Positions 7,726-15,464 of a stretch of 35,566 bases of DNA are shown here, one piece after another (the stretch's first letter is position 1; each line of letters starts with the position of its first letter). Source of the DNA: an uncultured Lachnospiraceae bacterium. GTDB lineage: Bacteria; Bacillota; Clostridia; Lachnospirales; Lachnospiraceae. Made by a program: the position numbers and the translations under genes. The notes beneath the pieces are model-generated. The model saw only the letters and a list, made by a program, of their open reading frames with translations, searched no databases and had not been told where the DNA came from. The stretch is from NCBI GenBank assembly GCA_910585205.1, contig CAJUCC010000002.1:1-35566 (forward strand), in the 5' to 3' direction.

Positions 7726-9016
7726 ACTCTACAAATTCCGTTTTCACAAAACCGGTCTGTCCGTCATATTTTACTTTACACCAGCCGTCCGCCTGCTGCA
7801 TTACCAGTTCGAGCTGTTCGCCGGCGTAGATAACACCCAAACGTTCGCCGTTCTCATTGGCGGAAGAACGCACATTGACTGTCGTCTTTGCCGTCACCTT
7901 TCCGTTTTGCCCCACCAGAGAACCGGAACTGCCCGAACCGGAATCCGATTCGGTATTCTCCGATGTTCCGGCGGAAGCCTGCTGCTCCGAATCACCCGAT
8001 GTGTTTACAACGTCGGCTAAAAATTCCGATTTGATAAAGGCTTCTTTTCCTTCAAATTCGACTTTGCTCCAGCCGTTTTCCCGCTTCTCCACAAGCGGCA
8101 GCCGCACGCCCTTTTCGGCTCTGCCGACTTTATCCGCCGTTTCACTGTCCGAACTTCTCACATTGACCGTGTCAATGGTTTCCACTTCCGTCACTTGCGC
8201 CGTCATCTGCTGCGGCGCCTCTTCCTGCGGCTGTTCCTCCGCCGTCGGCTCCGCTTCGCCTTCCGACTCTGCGTTCCCGGATTCCGCCTCGGTTTCCTCC
8301 TGTGTGATTGCCGCCAGCTCCATGGCAACTTCATCGCGGATCAGATCTTTAAATCCGTCCATAAAGTCCGACAGGCCCTCGTCCTTCGCCACCGCTTCAT
8401 TATATTTCGCCTGTACGCTGTTACAGAGATTCGTCACATCATCCTGCGCGGAAAGCGAATCAAAATAGGCCAGCGTGTTGTCATCCAGATCACCTTCATA
8501 AATATAATAGGAGCCTTCGCTATTTTTATATACGACAAATGTATTCAACGAAGGCACCGGCGTATCGTAATCATAAAGCTTGACTTCCTGATATACGTAT
8601 ACGAGATAGGAATCTTCCACCATGCCTGCCTTTGTATAGCAGATAATATTATTGTATTGTTCGATATAACTGCTCTTTTTCTGGATCTTCAGTTTGTCGG
8701 GATCACTGATATAATTTGTCAGGCTTTCCAGCTTCTCAATATTGCCGTCTGCCAGAGCCGTATAATAACTGTTCATCAGTTCGTTGACAGCAGCAACCGC
8801 ATTCTCTTCCAACTGTACTTCCGGTACAGATGCAGACTCTGCCGTTTCGTCGTCCGCCGCTTTCTCTTTGTTCAAAAAAGAAGCGCCTGCTAACAGCGCA
8901 ACCAGTAGAATGACTGCCGTCGGAACAGATATGGCCTTATGGTGGACAATCCATTCTCCCGCGTTTTCCAGAATGAGTGAAACTTTCTGTTTCCAACCAT
9001 CTGAATTCAGATTCAT
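7724..9016 (-). CDS. Membrane-anchored protein with NTF2-like region and two SH3b domains
   Basis: This 430-residue protein has one membrane segment (about 32-48) and a large outer part. About 70-195 looks like an NTF2-like fold (helices followed by several Tyr-rich strands). A Glu/Ala-rich linker (about 240-282) follows, then two bacterial SH3 domains (about 284-345 and 373-430), each with a VNVRSS signature and a GW.KV.. core. SH3b domains usually bind cell-wall peptides, so attachment to the envelope is likely. No hydrolase domain is present, which argues against an autolysin. It starts at ATG 9016 after GAGGATAG, 42 bp downstream of tRNA-Arg. The function is unknown. Confidence 0.9.
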   Translation of the reverse strand: MNLNSDGWKQKVSLILENAGEWIVHHKAISVPTAVILLVALLAGASFLNKEKAADDETAESASVPEVQLEENAVAAVNELMNSYYTALADGNIEKLESLTNYISDPDKLKIQKKSSYIEQYNNIICYTKAGMVEDSYLVYVYQEVKLYDYDTPVPSLNTFVVYKNSEGSYYIYEGDLDDNTLAYFDSLSAQDDVTNLCNSVQAKYNEAVAKDEGLSDFMDGFKDLIRDEVAMELAAITQEETEAESGNAESEGEAEPTAEEQPQEEAPQQMTAQVTEVETIDTVNVRSSDSETADKVGRAEKGVRLPLVEKRENGWSKVEFEGKEAFIKSEFLADVVNTSGDSEQQASAGTSENTESDSGSGSSGSLVGQNGKVTAKTTVNVRSSANENGERLGVIYAGEQLELVMQQADGWCKVKYDGQTGFVKTEFVE

Positions 9017-9041
9017 ATTTTATTCTATCCTCATTTTTTTA

Positions 9042-9179
9042 GTCAGAGTGATGTAAAATGCACCCGGCAGGAATCGAACCTGCATTAAAGGCGTCGGAGG
9101 CCTTCGTTCTATCCGTTAGACTACGGGTGCTGATACAACTTATTACAAATATATCACAAAATTATTACATCACTCTGAC
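9042..9179. repeat. Perfect 15-bp inverted repeat enclosing tRNA-Arg
   Basis: GTCAGAGTGATGTAA at 9042-9056 is the exact reverse complement of TTACATCACTCTGAC at 9165-9179. The arms are 108 bp apart and enclose the tRNA. One arm lies 9 bp past the DUF5688 stop, the other in the leader of the SH3b gene. No target-site duplication is visible outside the arms. Confidence 0.9.
9059..9130 (-). tRNA. tRNA-Arg (anticodon CCG)
   Basis: The minus strand folds as a cloverleaf. The acceptor stem GCACCCG (9130-9124) pairs with CGGGTGC (9066-9060), with discriminator A at 9059. The anticodon stem AAGGC/GCCTT encloses CTCCGAC, giving anticodon CCG with U33 and A37. The T arm GCAGG/CCTGC encloses TTCGATT. 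CCA is not encoded. It reads Arg codon CGG. I see no convincing promoter just upstream. Confidence 0.96.
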
Positions 9180-9187
9180 ATATTTTA

Positions 9188-10063
9188 TCACAGGTTTTCG
9201 GAATTGTCCAGTAGTAAAATTTTTTCTTTTTCTTTATCGTAATAATAGACAGAATCTGTCAGTATTTCCGTCGGTTCCACATACCGTCGGTTCATCTCCC
9301 GGACGATCCCGCCGAACTTCTCCGCGCAGAAAGGAAGCCGGTCCGGTATCAGAAGCATCTCGTGCACAGAACTCGGTAAGATGTAAAAACTGCTGTCGGT
9401 TTTTTCCGCAAATTGTTCCGGTACACCGGGATAAAGGATGCATCCCGCTCCATACATGGCTTTCTGATTTGTCACCACATACATATAACTTTCTTTCTGC
9501 CCGGTCAGGCTGCGCATATCAAGCAGACGAACCGGGAACAGTCTGGGCGTATTCCGCTCCGCCAGATCAAACAGCGTTTCACCGTCAATCCCCCAGAGGC
9601 GGCACAGACCGGCCGTCACCAAAACGGCAGCGTCCTCCGCCGTCTCATCTCCCAGGATAAGATAACAGACGAGAACCATATCCAGAAACCGGATATGCGG
9701 CACGCCGGCAAACCGCCTCCGGTTGCTTTCGTATCCGAACAGCCGATATACGATTCTGTCTCTGATACGGGAAAAATCCGTAAGAAACCGTACGTCCACT
9801 TTCTTCTCCGCTTTTGTGCCCTCATAAATCCGAATCACTTCCCCCATGACCTCACAAAGCGTCTTTCCTTCCGTATATTGCCGATACAATTCCTCCAGAT
9901 AGACCGTCGGGGAAAGATTCGTTTTCCCGTCGCTTATCATCACGCCATACCGCACTGCTCCGTTATTTTTTTCGGTCTCTGTCACCGTAACCCGGTAAGA
10001 ATTTCCGAAATGCTCCGAAAGTTCTTTTTGCAACTGATCTATAAAAATTTGAAATTCGTTCAT
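9188..10063 (-). CDS. DUF5688 family protein
   Basis: This 291-residue soluble protein has the layout I remember for DUF5688, a Lachnospiraceae-rich family of unknown role: an N-terminal helix, a strand region ending SPTVYLEELYRQY (about 51-63), a middle with NRRRFAGVPHIRFLDMVLVCYLIL (about 113-136), and a C-terminal strand-rich part with LPSSVHEMLLIPD. No enzyme motif is evident. The family often occurs in accessory loci in several copies; here it stands alone. The start ATG 10063 follows GAAAGGGAAA. No clear promoter is visible between it and the efp terminator. Confidence 0.85.
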   Translation of the reverse strand: MNEFQIFIDQLQKELSEHFGNSYRVTVTETEKNNGAVRYGVMISDGKTNLSPTVYLEELYRQYTEGKTLCEVMGEVIRIYEGTKAEKKVDVRFLTDFSRIRDRIVYRLFGYESNRRRFAGVPHIRFLDMVLVCYLILGDETAEDAAVLVTAGLCRLWGIDGETLFDLAERNTPRLFPVRLLDMRSLTGQKESYMYVVTNQKAMYGAGCILYPGVPEQFAEKTDSSFYILPSSVHEMLLIPDRLPFCAEKFGGIVREMNRRYVEPTEILTDSVYYYDKEKEKILLLDNSENL

Positions 10064-10143
10064 TTGATTTCCCTTTCTGAATTGAGATCATTGAATTGGC
10101 AGAAATGCAAAAGATTTGCAAATAGTAGAAATAATAGAAATGA

Positions 10144-10170
10144 AGGACAATAGAAACACTCTATTGTCCT
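10144..10170 (-). terminator. Hairpin terminator after efp
   Basis: A perfect 10-bp stem AGGACAATAG/CTATTGTCCT with a 7-nt loop lies 25 bp past the efp stop. It is followed on the minus strand by a T-rich but interrupted tract (TCATTTCTATTATTTC). Confidence 0.7.
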
Positions 10171-10194
10171 GTAAACGCTGAAACAAAAACCATC

Positions 10195-10752
10195 CTATAC
10201 CCGTGACAAATATTCGCCTGTCCTTGTGTCGATCTTGATTACATCACCGATCTCCACAAACAGCGGAACAAGTACATTGGCGCCGGTTTCCACAGTAGCC
10301 GGTTTGGTTGCGCCCGTCGCGGTATCCCCTTTGAATCCCGGTTCCGTCTCCGTAATGGCAAGTTCAACGAACAATGGCGGCTCAATGGCAAATACATTGC
10401 CGTTATGAGAGCAGACCTTTACCATTTCGTTTTCCTTAACAAACTTCAACGCATCACCGATTGTATCCTGATTGAGCGCAATCTGATCATATGTCTCGAC
10501 GTCCATGAAATTGAACAGATCGCCGTCGGAATATAAATACTGCATGTCCTTTCTGTCAATCCGTGCCTGCGGGCATTTTTCTGTCGGTCTGAATGTCTTT
10601 TCCACGACGCCGCCGCTCTTGATATTTTTCAGTTTGGTTCTGACAAAAGCCGCGCCTTTTCCCGGCTTCACATGCTGAAACTCGACGATTTGAAAAATGT
10701 TATTATCTAATTCAATGGTAATGCCATTTCTGAAATCACCTGCAGAAATCAT
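10195..10752 (-). CDS. efp: Translation elongation factor P
   Basis: This 185-residue three-domain ribosomal factor relieves stalling at polyproline. KOW-like domain I carries HVKPGKGAAF with K32 at the loop tip, the position modified in many bacteria. Domains II and III follow, ending GEYLSRV. It has a strong AGGAGG ribosome binding site, its own promoter and a terminator. It lies just downstream of aroQ on the same strand, so it may also receive read-through from the nrdR-aro unit. No modifying enzyme is encoded in this window. The length is standard. Confidence 0.98.
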   Translation of the reverse strand: MISAGDFRNGITIELDNNIFQIVEFQHVKPGKGAAFVRTKLKNIKSGGVVEKTFRPTEKCPQARIDRKDMQYLYSDGDLFNFMDVETYDQIALNQDTIGDALKFVKENEMVKVCSHNGNVFAIEPPLFVELAITETEPGFKGDTATGATKPATVETGANVLVPLFVEIGDVIKIDTRTGEYLSRV

Positions 10753-10794
10753 AGTAAAATCCTCCTGAAATTTTTCACGTTATAATTCCCATAT

Positions 10795-10823
10795 AGTGTA
10801 AACCATATTTTTCTCTTTTTCAA
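10795..10823 (-). promoter_or_regulatory. Promoter of efp
   Basis: TTGAAA, a 17-bp spacer and TACACT on the minus strand. The -35 begins right at the aroQ stop and the leader is about 35 nt. Confidence 0.65.
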
Positions 10824-11264
10824 CTACTTTTTATCAATTAATTCGCAAATATCGTCAATCGCCATAAGGTAGCCTTCCAGTCCATGCCCGTATATCTGTT
10901 TGTCACAGGCTTCTCTGGTCACGGATATTTTCCGGAATTCCTCTCTTTTCGTAATATCGGATATATGAATCTCGATTTTGGGCATGTCGATCCCTGCCAG
11001 CGCATCGCGGACGGCATAGCTGTAATGCGTATACGCACCGGGATTAATCACAATCCCCTGTGTGCCGTCGCTGTAGGCGTCCTGTATTCTGTCGATAATC
11101 GCGCCCTCATGGTTACTCTGAAACACTTCGATCCGGCAGCCTTTTGCCTCTCCCTTTTCCGCAATCATTGCCAGCAGTGTGTCATAACTCTGCGTCCCGT
11201 AGACCGCCTTTTCCCGAATGCCCAGAAAATTCAGATTGGGTCCGTTAATGACTAAAATCTTCAT
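10824..11264 (-). CDS. aroQ: Type II 3-dehydroquinate dehydratase
   Basis: A 146-residue dodecameric-type enzyme converting 3-dehydroquinate to 3-dehydroshikimate in the shikimate pathway. Family signatures: INGPNLNFLGIRE at the N-terminus, the catalytic loop Tyr22 in AVYGT, FQSNHEGAIID, INPGAYTHYS, and IEIHISDITKREEFR with the catalytic His. Length fits type II. It overlaps aroK by 4 bp (ATGA), so translation is probably coupled. Together with aroK and aroE it forms three steps of the pathway. Confidence 0.97.
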   Translation of the reverse strand: MKILVINGPNLNFLGIREKAVYGTQSYDTLLAMIAEKGEAKGCRIEVFQSNHEGAIIDRIQDAYSDGTQGIVINPGAYTHYSYAVRDALAGIDMPKIEIHISDITKREEFRKISVTREACDKQIYGHGLEGYLMAIDDICELIDKK

Positions 11265-11767
11265 CCCGCTTTCTCCTCTATCTCTTTTACTATCATGTCA
11301 ATCTCTTTGCCGTCCACGAAAACAGTCACATCCGCCGCATCCGCATACGCCGTCTCCCGCTCCCGCATCAGCTCCCGGATCCTGCTCAACGGATCCGCGC
11401 ACTGCAAAAGCGGCCGCTCCGTATCGCCCCGCAGACGTTCATACACCGTTTCCGGCATCGCTTTCAGATAGATCACCCGCCCGAGCGCCCGCAGCAGCGG
11501 CCGGTTTTCCGGTTTCACCGGCAGCCCGCCCCCGGTGGCGATAATACACGGCGCCCGGCCTTCCCGCAATCCGGCGATTGTCTCTGTTTCCAACGCCCGG
11601 AAATACGCTTCCCCGTCTTCTGCGAATATACGGGAAACCGATCTGCCCTGCCCCTGCTCAATCAGCTTGTCCGTATCCAGAAATATCCGGCGCAGCTGAT
11701 ACGACAGCCGGATTCCCACCGAAGTCTTACCGCAGCCCATAAATCCGATTAAAATAATATTATCCAT
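11261..11767 (-). CDS. aroK: Shikimate kinase
   Basis: A 168-residue P-loop kinase that phosphorylates shikimate at O3 with ATP. The Walker A is GFMGCGKTSVG (8-18). The substrate-binding D of DTDKL lies near 32, the family Arg in FRALE near 57, and the GGGLP motif near 79-83. The LID carries RGDTERPLL with its conserved Arg. It overlaps aroE by 8 bp upstream and aroQ by 4 bp downstream. The C-terminal part VTVFVDGKEIDMIVKEI is typical. Confidence 0.96.
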   Translation of the reverse strand: MDNIILIGFMGCGKTSVGIRLSYQLRRIFLDTDKLIEQGQGRSVSRIFAEDGEAYFRALETETIAGLREGRAPCIIATGGGLPVKPENRPLLRALGRVIYLKAMPETVYERLRGDTERPLLQCADPLSRIRELMRERETAYADAADVTVFVDGKEIDMIVKEIEEKAG

Positions 11768-12629
11768 GAATTTCCGTCTCTTTCCTCAGCTTTTGTATCA
11801 CCGTCTCCGCCAGAGCCTCGTCCACATACACGCCGTTCCACAGTTCAAACGCATGGATCCCCTGATATGCCAGCATTTTCAGCCCGTTAAAAGCCCGGCC
11901 GCCATGACTGCGCACCAGCTGCATAAAGCGGGTATCGCCCGGCCTGTAAATCAGGTCATATCCGGTATGTACCTTTTCGAAAAACGCGGCGTCGGCAATC
12001 GGCGTATCCTCCACATGGGGATACAGCCCCGCGCTCGTCCCCTGGATCGCCAGAAAGCGGCCCTCCGGCAGCTCTCCGTATCCGGCAAGCGGGCGGATAC
12101 AGTCCCTTCCGCACACACGATTGACTTCCGCAGCCACTTCCTGCGCTCTGGCGGGCGTGCGGTTCAGCAAATAAACCGCCTCCACTCCGGCAGACGCGCA
12201 CAGGAACGCAACGGCCCGCGCCGCGCCGCCCGCACCGAGCAAAATCACCCGCTCGCCTTCCAGACATACACCGTCCGACGCCATCGCCCGCTGCAGTCCC
12301 GTCATATCCGTATTATATCCTTTATAGCCGCCCTCACAGCGCACCAGCGTATTCACCGCTCCGATCTTCTCCGCGAGTGCATCCATCTCCCGCAGATGCG
12401 CAATCACCGCACTCTTATGCGGCACAGTGACATTGAGCCCCGTTATATTCAGGGCGTACGCGCCTTCCACGGCATCGCCAACCCGTTCCGGTTCCACGGG
12501 AAAAGGGACGTACACCATGTCCTGTCCCGTCGCCTCCGCCAGCAAATTATGAATCAGCGGCGAAAGCGTATGTGCCACCGGATACCCGATCAACCCGCAT
12601 GTTCTTGTCCTTCCGCCAATCGAAATCAT
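11760..12629 (-). CDS. aroE: Shikimate dehydrogenase (NADP)
   Basis: This 289-residue enzyme reduces 3-dehydroshikimate to shikimate. Visible landmarks: the substrate site HTLSPLIHN near the start, catalytic Lys in NVTVPHKSAV, NTLV, Asp in GYNTDMTG, and the NADP-binding GAGGAARAV followed by NRTPARA, whose basic residues suit NADP. The C-terminal NGLKMLAYQG is typical. It overlaps yqeG by 4 bp and aroK by 8 bp. Confidence 0.97.
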   Translation of the reverse strand: MISIGGRTRTCGLIGYPVAHTLSPLIHNLLAEATGQDMVYVPFPVEPERVGDAVEGAYALNITGLNVTVPHKSAVIAHLREMDALAEKIGAVNTLVRCEGGYKGYNTDMTGLQRAMASDGVCLEGERVILLGAGGAARAVAFLCASAGVEAVYLLNRTPARAQEVAAEVNRVCGRDCIRPLAGYGELPEGRFLAIQGTSAGLYPHVEDTPIADAAFFEKVHTGYDLIYRPGDTRFMQLVRSHGGRAFNGLKMLAYQGIHAFELWNGVYVDEALAETVIQKLRKETEIHG

Positions 12630-13153
12630 CGCTTTCCTCTCTCTTTTTCATAAAAATACAACACAATCTTTTCCAGAAACCGCTTCAGCACAATCTGTAT
12701 CTCTTCTTTGGGATGTATGGGCCGTACGAGAAATGTCCGTATGCCCGTCCTTTTCGCACCCCAAATATCGGTAAAAAGCTGATCGCCGATAAACAGCGTC
12801 GTCTTTTCCGTCGTCCCCATCCGTTCCATTGCCTTCCGGTAACTCCCGGGAAAGGGTTTATTGGCCTTATAGAGATAAGGCGTTCCCACTGTATCGCAAA
12901 ACGGTTTCACCCGCGGCTCTTTGTTATTCGAGAGCATCATCACCCGAAATCCGGTCTTTTGCAGCCTCTTTATCAATGCGATACTGCGCCTGTCTGCCGG
13001 CGCCCCATGCGGAACGAGCGTATTGTCTATATCAAAAATAATGCCCCGCCATCCGTCCCGATACAGTTTTTCATAATCAATCCCATACGCGGAATCCACA
13101 TATTCATCCGGATAAAACCGCTCCAGCATACCATAATCCTTTCCGGCCGTCAT
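12626..13153 (-). CDS. yqeG: YqeG family HAD IIIA-type phosphatase
   Basis: About 175 residues of the HAD superfamily. Motif I is FDIDNTLV (nucleophile Asp and acid Asp), motif II lies in MMLSNNKE, and motif III/IV is KPFPGSYRKA with GDQLFTDIWGAKRTG. These support a phosphatase of the YqeG/PGP type; the physiological substrate in Firmicutes is not settled. In many Firmicutes yqeG is next to aroE, as here. ATG 13153 overlaps the nrdR stop (ATGA), but ATG 13129 has a better AAAGGA and matches where the family usually begins. Confidence 0.93.
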   Translation of the reverse strand: MTAGKDYGMLERFYPDEYVDSAYGIDYEKLYRDGWRGIIFDIDNTLVPHGAPADRRSIALIKRLQKTGFRVMMLSNNKEPRVKPFCDTVGTPYLYKANKPFPGSYRKAMERMGTTEKTTLFIGDQLFTDIWGAKRTGIRTFLVRPIHPKEEIQIVLKRFLEKIVLYFYEKERGKR

Positions 13154-13599
13154 TCCAATACCTTTTTCAGTTCTTCCAGAAACGTATTCACATCTTTAAA
13201 TTCCCGGTAGACGGAAGCGAATCTGACATAAGCGACCGCCTCCAGACTTTTCAGCTTATTCATAACAAGTTCACCGACCGTCTGACTGGAAATCTCCTTT
13301 TCTTCGAGATTGAAAATCTCCGTCTCCACCTCATCCACAAGCTGCGTAATCTGACTGGCGCTGATCGGCCTTTTATGGCAGGCACGCAGCACGCCCGCCT
13401 CCACTTTGGAACGGTCGTATGTCTCCCGGTTATTATCCTTTTTGATAATAATAACAGGGATTGTCTCCACCTTCTCATACGTCGTAAAACGTTTGCCGCA
13501 TTCATCGCAGATGCGTCGTCTGCGAATCGAAGCATTGTCATCCGCAGGCCGGGAATCTATGACCCTTGTGTTTTCATGACTGCAAAACGGACACTTCAT
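13150..13599 (-). CDS. nrdR: Transcriptional repressor NrdR
   Basis: A 149-residue ATP/dATP-sensing repressor of ribonucleotide reductase genes. An N-terminal zinc ribbon has CPFC (3-6) and CDEC, followed by GKRFTTYE, then an ATP-cone domain (about 49-139). ATG 13599 is chosen because it follows GGGAGG by 6 bases and begins with the family MKCPFC; a longer upstream reading to 13623 is not needed. It is the first gene of the nrdR-yqeG-aroE-aroK-aroQ unit, behind a near-consensus promoter. No reductase genes lie in the window. Confidence 0.97.
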   Translation of the reverse strand: MKCPFCSHENTRVIDSRPADDNASIRRRRICDECGKRFTTYEKVETIPVIIIKKDNNRETYDRSKVEAGVLRACHKRPISASQITQLVDEVETEIFNLEEKEISSQTVGELVMNKLKSLEAVAYVRFASVYREFKDVNTFLEELKKVLE

Positions 13600-13637
13600 T
13601 GTTACCTCCCACAGCGCGTACACACCCGTTTTTTTCT

Positions 13638-13667
13638 ATTATAGCCAGACGGATCGACCCCTGTCAA
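13638..13667 (-). promoter_or_regulatory. Near-consensus promoter of the nrdR-aro unit
   Basis: TTGACA, an 18-bp spacer and TATAAT on the minus strand. It lies 39 bp before ATG 13599, and no other strong promoter is seen inside the overlapping genes until efp. Confidence 0.85.
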
Positions 13668-13727
13668 TCAGACACGCACCACTTCGCCGCTCTTTTCATA
13701 TACTGTGGAAAAGAGGAGGACGGCGCC

Positions 13728-13967
13728 ATGTTATTTTCCTGTTTTCAGAAAAAAGAAGTCATTAATATCAGAAACTGTCAGAAAATCGGCAATGTAGTCG
13801 ACATGGAATTCGATGAATGCACGGGGCAGATTCATAAGATTGTTATTTCAGAAGGGTTTCATTTCTGCCGTCTGTTTGAGGGCAATTCCGATATTGTCAT
13901 ATGCTATAAAGATATAAAACAGATCGGCCCCGACATCATTCTGGTCGATCTGTGCTGCGGCCCATAA
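13728..13967 (+). CDS. YlmC/YmxH family sporulation protein (PRC-barrel)
   Basis: Seventy-nine residues from ATG 13728, eight bases after GAGGAGG. The pattern KKEVINIRN....IGNVVDMEFDECTGQIHKIVI is that of the small PRC-barrel YlmC/YmxH family linked to sporulation in Firmicutes; the exact role is not known. It is the only plus-strand gene in the middle of the window. Its last 32 bp overlap the 3' end of tdk on the other strand. CATATACT at 13698-13705 resembles a sigma-E -10, but I cannot find a matching -35. The reading frame remains open upstream of the ATG, but that extension has no ribosome binding site. Confidence 0.88.
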   Translation: MLFSCFQKKEVINIRNCQKIGNVVDMEFDECTGQIHKIVISEGFHFCRLFEGNSDIVICYKDIKQIGPDIILVDLCCGP

Positions 13968-14547
13968 GCCCTCTGCGCCAGGCGGGTCCCAGATTGCCCT
14001 CCCGGTAATGCTTCCGGCAGAGCGCAATATATTTGTCGTCCCCGCCCAGACAAACCTGCTCCCCCTCCCGGATCACCCTGCCGTCCTCGGAAAACCGGGT
14101 TGTGCAGCATGCGCCCTGTCCGCACCAGCAGACCGTTTTCAGCTCTTCGATCACATCCGCCCAGGCAAGCAGCCAGAGAGAGCCTTCAAACGGCTCTCTC
14201 CGAAAATCGGTGCGCAGACCGTAGCAGATCACCGGAATGTCACACCGATCCACCACATCCACAAAAAAGGCAATCTCACTCTTTTTGCAAAACTGTGCCT
14301 CATCCACGATAATACAGTCATATTCCCTGATCTTTTCCTGCGGATACTGCACAAAATCCTCTACAAAACAGCATTCTTTCCAGAGGCCCATCCGGCTTCG
14401 GATCACGCCTTTCCCGTCCCGCGTATCCAGCGCCGGCTTCAGGAGAAGCGCCTTTTTTCCGCGTTCGTAATAATTGTACTCCACCATCAGCGCATTGGCA
14501 GTCTTGGAACTGCCCATGGCGCCGTGGCGAAAATATAACTTTGCCAC
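13936..14547 (-). CDS. tdk: Thymidine kinase (type II)
   Basis: This 203-residue enzyme phosphorylates thymidine with ATP in pyrimidine salvage. The P-loop is GAMGSSKT (9-16), the DEAQF motif lies near 97, the lasso/thymidine-binding region is near the C-terminal half, and a structural zinc site is given by CWCG and CRKH. The CRKH form replaces the more usual second CxxC, with His as likely ligand. It follows the transglutaminase-like gene by 17 bp. Its end overlaps the plus-strand YlmC gene by 32 bp. No terminator is visible. Confidence 0.96.
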   Translation of the reverse strand: MAKLYFRHGAMGSSKTANALMVEYNYYERGKKALLLKPALDTRDGKGVIRSRMGLWKECCFVEDFVQYPQEKIREYDCIIVDEAQFCKKSEIAFFVDVVDRCDIPVICYGLRTDFRREPFEGSLWLLAWADVIEELKTVCWCGQGACCTTRFSEDGRVIREGEQVCLGGDDKYIALCRKHYREGNLGPAWRRGLMGRSTDRPE

Positions 14548-14564
14548 ATTTTCCTCCTGTATGT

Positions 14565-15464
14565 CTATTTATAATTCCGTCTGCACGCAGGCGGCGTATT
14601 GTTGTTTCTGTCCCATGCCATTCCGAGTGTCCGGTAGGCACTGTCCGACACCAGATATGTCGCGTAGCTGGCCGTACTGTCGTCACAGTAAACATCGACG
14701 ATAAACCATTCTCCGTTAATCAGCACTTCATTCCACATATAGTCTTTCAGGGAAGAACTGCTATTCGCAGATACGATGTAGGTCCCGACACCCATGGCAT
14801 CACAGAGCGCTTTCATGCCCCGCGCATACCCCTTTGCATTGGCCTCACGATAAATCAGCGCCCCCCAGGCATCGTCCGCGTGATTCTGGCTTCCCTTCGG
14901 CGCCGGTGTGCATGTCTGCACGAGATAGTCATGCGCCGTACGCACCTTTTTCAGATCACTCATCGAAGCCACATTATTGGAAATCATAAAAGCCGATACC
15001 ATCGTCTGCACCTGTTCCAACTCCCCGGCATTCAGATTCGGCCCGTATACGCTTCCCACCGAAAAGCTTCCCCGGTTGCCGGCCGCCGCCGCTCCGGAAT
15101 TGATAATATCGTTCGGAATCGATGACTTGTCATCCGATGTAATCTTCTGAATGGATGTGGAAGACTCCGTGAGAAGCTTATCCAGATCGATCTTCGCACC
15201 GTTGTTCAGCGCAATGAGCAGACTCTGCACCGCGGGCCAGTCATCGTTAAAAAAGGTATAATTGTATGTGCCGTCCTCCTGCCTTGTCACCAGGACCTCT
15301 CCGTATACATTGGAATGAATGACACCGCCCGAAGCCGCGTCCGCCGGCACAGGCGTATTGTCGGAACCGGAGCCGCTCTTGGCCTCCGCTCCCACCGGAG
15401 CCGCCAGAAGCACTCCTGCACATAAAACTGCCATTCCCTGTTTTATCATCCGTTTCGTTTTCAT
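14565..15464 (-). CDS. Secreted transglutaminase-fold protein lacking catalytic Cys and His
   Basis: A 299-residue exported protein. A signal peptide (1-27, ending AEA) precedes a low-complexity stretch, a middle helical region, and a transglutaminase-like core (about 172-285). The core keeps KGYARGMKALCDAMGV, WNEV.INGEWF.VDV and the usual spacing. However, the residue expected to be the nucleophile Cys before GYA is A210, and the HAWN-type His is Y242 (YMWN). The third residue D257 is kept. It is therefore probably not a peptidase or crosslinker but a binding protein. It overlaps the acyltransferase stop by 4 bp and precedes tdk by 17 bp. Confidence 0.88.
   Translation of the reverse strand: MKTKRMIKQGMAVLCAGVLLAAPVGAEAKSGSGSDNTPVPADAASGGVIHSNVYGEVLVTRQEDGTYNYTFFNDDWPAVQSLLIALNNGAKIDLDKLLTESSTSIQKITSDDKSSIPNDIINSGAAAAGNRGSFSVGSVYGPNLNAGELEQVQTMVSAFMISNNVASMSDLKKVRTAHDYLVQTCTPAPKGSQNHADDAWGALIYREANAKGYARGMKALCDAMGVGTYIVSANSSSSLKDYMWNEVLINGEWFIVDVYCDDSTASYATYLVSDSAYRTLGMAWDRNNNTPPACRRNYK

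Noticed and set aside
14176..14200. A perfect 9-bp hairpin GAGAGAGCC/GGCTCTCTC inside tdk
   Set aside because: It is inside coding sequence, has no T-tract on either side and no sign of function.
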